Assembly: GCA_030640485.1 (NCBI GenBank)
Contig: DAOWJG010000168.1
Span: 1 to 9,370, forward strand
Source of the DNA: Dehalococcoidales bacterium
Lineage (GTDB): Bacteria > Chloroflexota > Dehalococcoidia > Dehalococcoidales > UBA5760
Length of the DNA: 9,370 nucleotides
Direction: 5' to 3'
The notes beneath the pieces were generated by a model, which was given only the letters and a program-made list of their open reading frames with translations, had not been told where the DNA came from and made no database searches. The translations under genes were made by a program, and so were the position numbers. Below, piece after piece: positions 6,720-9,370 of this stretch (its first letter is position 1; the number at the start of each line of letters is the position of its first letter).

Positions 6720-7319
6720 TTGAGTACAAAGTGCATCTTAATAACTGGTGGTGCCCGTAGTGGTAAGAGTAGCTTTGCTCAAGAGCTTGCCCTAAAGTTA
6801 GGTGGGCCGGTGCTCTTTGTCGCTACTGCGGTGGCTGGTGACGAGGAGATGCGAAAGCGTATTGAGGAGCACCAGCGGGAGAGGCCGCCAACTTGGGAGC
6901 TTCTTGAGGTTACCACTCATGTAGGCAGGCAGGTTTCCCAGAGGATTAGCGGGGCTAGGGTAGTGATTTTAGATTGCGTTACCCTCTTGGTTAATAATAT
7001 CCTCAGTCAATACAGTGATAAGGCTAGCGAGCAAGGTGGTAGTTCTCAGATTGAGGAAAGGCTTGGCGATGAGATTGGTGATTTGGTAGAGTGTATCAAT
7101 AGCGCTGAGGCTGGCTTTATTATCGTTACCAATGAGGTTGGCATGGGCTTGGTGCCAGCTAATCGGTTGGGTAGGTTATATCGTGATTTGCTGGGTCGGG
7201 TAAACCAAAAACTGGCCGCTGTGGCTGATGAGGTTTACCTAATGGTTGCTGGCTTACCGGTTCGGATAAAACCCCCCGCTGTTACTCAGCAAAAAGGCTA
7301 CCGGGATGCGGGCGATTGA
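6720..7319 (+). CDS. cobU: Adenosylcobinamide kinase / adenosylcobinamide-phosphate guanylyltransferase
   Basis: CobU phosphorylates adenosylcobinamide and then adds GMP to give adenosylcobinamide-GDP, the CobS substrate. The protein has 199 residues, slightly above the usual size of about 180. The P-loop is GGARSGKS (10-17). VATAVAGDEEMRKRIEEHQRERPPTW (about 34-59) contains the conserved histidine region (His51) that carries GMP in the family. ILDCVTLLVNNIL (83-95) and IIVTNEVGMGLVP (134-146) follow, with the family C-terminal pattern LGRLYRDLLGRVNQKLA. The start is TTG 6720, supported by GGGGAG at 6708-6713. The ATG at 6715 runs into a stop after two codons and is excluded. It is the last gene of the operon, followed by a strong hairpin and a convergent gene. 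Confidence 0.95.
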   Translation: MSTKCILITGGARSGKSSFAQELALKLGGPVLFVATAVAGDEEMRKRIEEHQRERPPTWELLEVTTHVGRQVSQRISGARVVILDCVTLLVNNILSQYSDKASEQGGSSQIEERLGDEIGDLVECINSAEAGFIIVTNEVGMGLVPANRLGRLYRDLLGRVNQKLAAVADEVYLMVAGLPVRIKPPAVTQQKGYRDAGD

Positions 7320-7333
7320 GATGACTGTTGGAC

Positions 7334-7354
7334 AGCTGGGTTAGTAACCCAGCT
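7334..7354. terminator. Perfect hairpin between convergent genes, possible bidirectional terminator
   Basis: AGCTGGGTT (7334-7342) and AACCCAGCT (7346-7354) form a perfect nine-pair stem with a three-base loop. It sits 15 bases after the cobU stop and covers the last codons and the stop of the opposing gene. Neither side has a clear T tract, so it may pause transcription, protect 3' ends or work with a factor, and may not terminate alone. Confidence 0.45.
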
Positions 7355-7646
7355 CCCTTAGCGCTGATCCCGTCTTGCTACTTGTGCTTGAGGGCTGGTC
7401 CCGTCGGTCGTCAATCCTGACTGTGGTTACCACTCTTTTGATGTCATCCCCGAAGGTGCTTTCGTGCATTTTCTTTACAATCCTCAGGAGCTCATCCAGA
7501 TCCCCTTCTAGAGTTGTCCCCATTGAGGTTAGCTCGTACTTTATATTCTTTTCCTGACGCAGGGCTTTGAGTGCCCGACCTACATATTTACTGACCGAGG
7601 GGGTTTTTGTGCCCAGCGGAATAATATTAATCTCGACTATTGCCAT
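7341..7646 (-). CDS. MTH1187 family thiamine-binding protein (UPF0045/DUF77)
   Basis: This is a small ferredoxin-like-fold protein of 101 residues that matches the MTH1187/YkoF-type family, whose members bind thiamine or related compounds. Visible hallmarks are the opening MAIVEINIIPLGT, the SVSKYVGRALKAL helix, YELTSMGTTLEGDLDELLRIVKKMHE (about 37-62) and VTTVRIDDRRD. The last 15 residues are Ser-rich and probably disordered. It is probably cytoplasmic; its physiological role is uncertain across the family. It begins 39 bases after the trxA stop on the same strand with no terminator seen, so it may be co-transcribed with trxA. Its ribosome site is weak. Its stop codon lies inside the convergent hairpin. 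Confidence 0.88.
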   Translation of the reverse strand: MAIVEINIIPLGTKTPSVSKYVGRALKALRQEKNIKYELTSMGTTLEGDLDELLRIVKKMHESTFGDDIKRVVTTVRIDDRRDQPSSTSSKTGSALRELGY

Positions 7647-7685
7647 CTTGGTTATACCTATCTATTTTACTATATTGCCGAGAGA

Positions 7686-8003
7686 TTATAGCAGGGCGTC
7701 AATCTTGGGCTGAAGAGTTCGTTCGGGGACGGCGCCAATAACAGTATCTACTGCCTCCCCGTTCTTGAAGAACATCAGGGTAGGTATGGACATAACCCTA
7801 TACTTAGCCGCAGTTTGCGGATTCTCATCTACATTTAGCCGGCAAAACTTAACCTTGCCGTTATACTTTTCTGCCAGTCCATCGATGACGGGGGCAACCA
7901 TACGGCAGGGGCCACACCATGGTGCCCACAGGTCTAAAAGTACTGGCTGACTGGATTTTATAACCTCGTTCTCAAAACTCTGGTCGGAAACATCCGTTAC
8001 CAT
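7686..8003 (-). CDS. trxA: Thioredoxin
   Basis: This is a classical cytoplasmic thioredoxin of 105 residues that reduces protein disulfides and is itself reduced by thioredoxin reductase (not encoded here). The active site is WAPWCGPCRM with Cys30 and Cys33. The buried Asp24 (LLDLW), Pro38 and the cis-proline Pro74 in MSIPTLMFF are all present, as is the final GAVPERTLQPKI helix region. AAAGGAG lies shortly before the ATG, and a good promoter lies upstream. In the cell it is the natural electron donor to CcdA, which is encoded at the left of the window, so the two loci may work in one relay. That link is an inference. Confidence 0.97.
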   Translation of the reverse strand: MVTDVSDQSFENEVIKSSQPVLLDLWAPWCGPCRMVAPVIDGLAEKYNGKVKFCRLNVDENPQTAAKYRVMSIPTLMFFKNGEAVDTVIGAVPERTLQPKIDALL

Positions 8004-8039
8004 ATAGACACTCCTTTTAAAGTTTGAATTGCTAAACCA

Positions 8040-8068
8040 ATAATAATGCTTTCATTCTCCTGCGTCAA
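8040..8068 (-). promoter_or_regulatory. Sigma70-type promoter for trxA
   Basis: Read on the minus strand, TTGACG (complement of 8063-8068) is separated by exactly 17 bases from TATTAT (complement of 8040-8045). Both boxes match 5 of 6 consensus bases. Transcription would begin near 8033, about 30 bases before the trxA ATG and ahead of its AAAGGAG site. Confidence 0.7.
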
Positions 8069-8093
8069 GGTAGCTGGTTATGTCACAAAAATG

Positions 8094-8122
8094 TTGACCT
8101 TAAAGGGGAAAGTAGTTAGACT
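8094..8122 (+). promoter_or_regulatory. Candidate sigma70-type promoter for the FmdB-type gene
   Basis: TTGACC (8094-8099) is followed by a 17-base spacer and TAGACT (8117-8122, 4 of 6). Transcription would start near 8129, leaving a very short leader of about ten bases before the ATG at 8139. It is divergent from the trxA promoter. Confidence 0.5.
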
Positions 8123-8128
8123 AATGAT

Positions 8129-8133
8129 GGGAG
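8129..8133 (+). promoter_or_regulatory. Ribosome binding site deciding the FmdB-type start
   Basis: GGGAG is 5 bases before ATG 8139. Starting here gives the family opening MPLYEYVC. An upstream in-frame ATG (8046) would add 31 residues unlike the family and would overlap the trxA promoter. Confidence 0.8.
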
Positions 8134-8138
8134 AAGAA

Positions 8139-8369
8139 ATGCCGTTATACGAATATGTTTGTTCCCGGTGTGGCTTTAGGTTTGAGCTGTTGCGTCCGAT
8201 AAGCCGGTCTAGCGAGGGTGCTTCCTGTCCTTGCTGTCAGAATGGGGCTGAGCGGGTGCTCTCTCCCTTCACCTCCTTTTCTAAGAGCGATAGCGGAGTG
8301 ACCACTGCTCTCGGTGGTAGCTCCTGTTCCAGTTGTAGTGCTGCCAGTTGCGATAGCTGTCATCTCTAA
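8139..8369 (+). CDS. FmdB-family zinc ribbon protein
   Basis: This is a 76-residue protein with the FmdB/CxxC-CxxC zinc ribbon (about 1-42). It opens MPLYEYVCSRCGFRFE with Cys8 and Cys11, followed by Cys30 and Cys33 (CPCC), which complete a four-cysteine zinc site. The motif AERVLSPF after the second cysteine pair is also typical of the family. The tail (about 58-75) is rich in Gly, Ser and Cys (CSSCSAASCDSC), a feature shared by many members. The family is named for a putative regulator of formamidase, but the actual function of most members is unknown. It is divergent from trxA and directly followed by the DUF763 remnant, with no space between its TAA and that frame. Confidence 0.88.
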   Translation: MPLYEYVCSRCGFRFELLRPISRSSEGASCPCCQNGAERVLSPFTSFSKSDSGVTTALGGSSCSSCSAASCDSCHL

Positions 8370-8672
8370 TTGGGGCGGGTATGTCGGCGGCAGGATTTTG
8401 AGGGGTTACTGGGGTTAAAGGGGGTGGGTCCCAAGACTATCCGTGCCCTGAGTCTTATTTCCGAGCTGGTCTATGGGGTGGCTCCCAGTTACCGTGACCC
8501 TGCCCGCTATAGCTTTGCCCACGGCGGCAAGGACGGCATTCCTTATCCCGTAGATAGAGAGACCTATGATAAGTCCATTGAACTGTTGAGAAGAGCCATA
8601 AATAAGACTAAACTGGGCTTGAGAGAGAAGAATGAGGCGGTGGGTAGACTGAGTAGGCTGAGTAGAGGATAG
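8370..8672 (+). pseudogene. 5'-truncated DUF763 gene remnant (C-terminal 100 codons)
   Basis: The frame matches, from memory, only the C-terminal part of DUF763 proteins, which are normally more than about 350 residues. The recognisable stretch runs from FEGLLGLKGVGPKTIRALSL (a helix-hairpin-helix element, about 10-29) through SYRDPARYSFAHGGKDGIPYPVDRETYD to an Arg/Lys-rich end. The helix-hairpin-helix suggests that the complete protein contacts DNA, but its function is not established. The frame has no ATG and no ribosome site; the only start is the TTG immediately after the fmdB stop, in the same frame. The missing N-terminal portion is not found upstream, where intact fmdB lies. A deletion or rearrangement that fused the fragment behind fmdB is the simplest reading. 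Alternatively, it is a small domain translated by coupling. Confidence 0.7.
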
Positions 8673-8738
8673 TTGAATCCCGAGTTCGTCTATTAGCTGT
8701 TAAATAACGTTATGCAAGAAATCAAATATTAAATATTG

Positions 8739-9370
8739 ATGGAAGACAAATTTACAAAACGTAATTTTACGAGAATTAGCCAAGAGGCACTCGATTTTCA
8801 ACTGAAAGCTTTGTATCCAGTTACAGTTACTAAAGACGCCACTCGAGTTAATCTAGTTTTCCTTAATCATGACCGGAATTTTTCTACATTTCTTACGGTC
8901 AAGTATCTTGTAGAACACGAAAGGGTTACCGATATCTACTCGCTCTCACGCTCAATGTTTGAAAGCATTATTTCCATGGGAATATTATCGAAACATTTGA
9001 TTAAAGAGGATATAGAAAGGTATCGAGATTTTCAATACATCGAGATATATAAGACATATAACCACCTGAAGCAACTGGAGCTTGAGCAGCTTAGTGGTAT
9101 TTCATCTTCTGAAGTTGACTTTTTATGTAAAAAACGTGACGAATACGCAGGAAAGTGGGGGCGAAGCACATCAACTTGGACTGGTAAGTCTCTAGAGCAA
9201 AATGTGAAATTGGTTGATAAGGCTTATGCACCAGTCTGCAATGAAGAGCATTTTTACGAATATTTATATTGTCAAGTCTATCGTAAAGGGTCTCAAGCAG
9301 CTCACTCAAGTTTTACTGGCTTGGCAAGGAGTGTAGACGTTGAGGCGGTCACGATGCTTGGCGCAACTAT
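8739..9370 (+). CDS. DUF5677-like protein, partial (runs off right edge)
   Basis: An open frame of 210 complete codons starts at ATG 8739 (a TTG lies directly before it, and a stop at 8730 closes the frame upstream). It continues past the window end. The protein resembles DUF5677 proteins, of unknown function, which share a helical pattern. Here it is seen as VTDIYSLSRSMFESIISMGIL (about 61-81), then IERYRDFQYIEIYKTYNHLKQ (about 88-108). A later segment, YEYLYCQVYRKGSQAAHSSF, has the conserved Tyr, Ser and His of a HEPN-like end helix. This family assignment is from memory and is moderate. No signal peptide or membrane segment is visible. The ribosome site is poor. The DNA is clearly AT-richer than the cob genes (one 60-base row, 8761-8820, is 23/60 G+C against 36/60 for 4981-5040), which suggests a transferred gene. 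Confidence 0.7.
   Translation, partial: MEDKFTKRNFTRISQEALDFQLKALYPVTVTKDATRVNLVFLNHDRNFSTFLTVKYLVEHERVTDIYSLSRSMFESIISMGILSKHLIKEDIERYRDFQYIEIYKTYNHLKQLELEQLSGISSSEVDFLCKKRDEYAGKWGRSTSTWTGKSLEQNVKLVDKAYAPVCNEEHFYEYLYCQVYRKGSQAAHSSFTGLARSVDVEAVTMLGAT

Noticed and set aside
8046..8138. N-terminal extension of the FmdB-type protein by 31 residues.
   Set aside because: It would overlap the trxA promoter and does not look like the family. ATG 8139 has its own ribosome site and gives the canonical MPLYEY start.
8701..8716. AACGTTATGC resembles an integron attC right-hand core site at the edge of the AT-rich gene.
   Set aside because: No matching left-hand core box or paired inner boxes could be found in the preceding 60-130 bases, and no integrase is present. 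A short motif alone is weak.
9091..9309. Minus-strand frame opposite the partial DUF5677-like gene.
   Set aside because: The plus-strand frame is open for 210 codons to the window end with a family-like pattern, which explains the region better.

Overview
The window reads as a bacterial chromosome segment with compact operons. Five of the plus-strand genes have TTG or GTG starts. The corrinoid-salvage cluster btuF-cobT-cobS-cobC-cobU, together with the style of the small proteins, is most like Dehalococcoidia (Chloroflexota). That placement is recalled from gene order and was not tested by a search. No rRNA, tRNA, CRISPR array or insertion sequence was found.

Left part (1-1651, minus strand): a likely three-gene operon read right to left. 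It encodes a CcdA-type membrane thiol:disulfide transporter, a TlpA/ResA-like lipoprotein with a CPPC site, and an unrecognised 108-residue protein with a C-x2-C-x5-C cluster. Together these suggest delivery of reducing power to the outside of the membrane. Next, on the plus strand (1829-2974), is a stand-alone RecB/Cas4-like PD-(D/E)XK nuclease with iron-sulfur-type cysteines.

Centre (about 3007-7319, plus strand): a cobalamin operon. A cobalamin riboswitch (aptamer 3028-3152) is followed by mutually exclusive antiterminator and terminator hairpins. After it come btuF (corrinoid-binding lipoprotein), cobT, cobS, cobC and cobU, which activate the lower ligand, attach the nucleotide loop and activate cobinamide. 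This set can complete or remodel scavenged corrinoids. No corrin-ring synthesis gene and no BtuC or BtuD partner lies in the window.

Right part: a convergent hairpin separates cobU from a minus-strand pair, trxA followed by an MTH1187-family thiamine-binding protein. trxA is divergent from a small FmdB-type zinc-ribbon gene, and both have recognisable promoters in the shared gap. Directly after fmdB is a 5'-truncated DUF763 remnant. An AT-rich, DUF5677-like gene then runs off the right edge. The composition change and the gene remnant mark this edge as an accessory junction.

No clearly new defence or mobile system can be demonstrated here. The best-supported item of interest is the complete riboswitch attenuator. 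The 108-residue cysteine protein, the solitary Fe-S nuclease and the right-edge junction are the most open questions.
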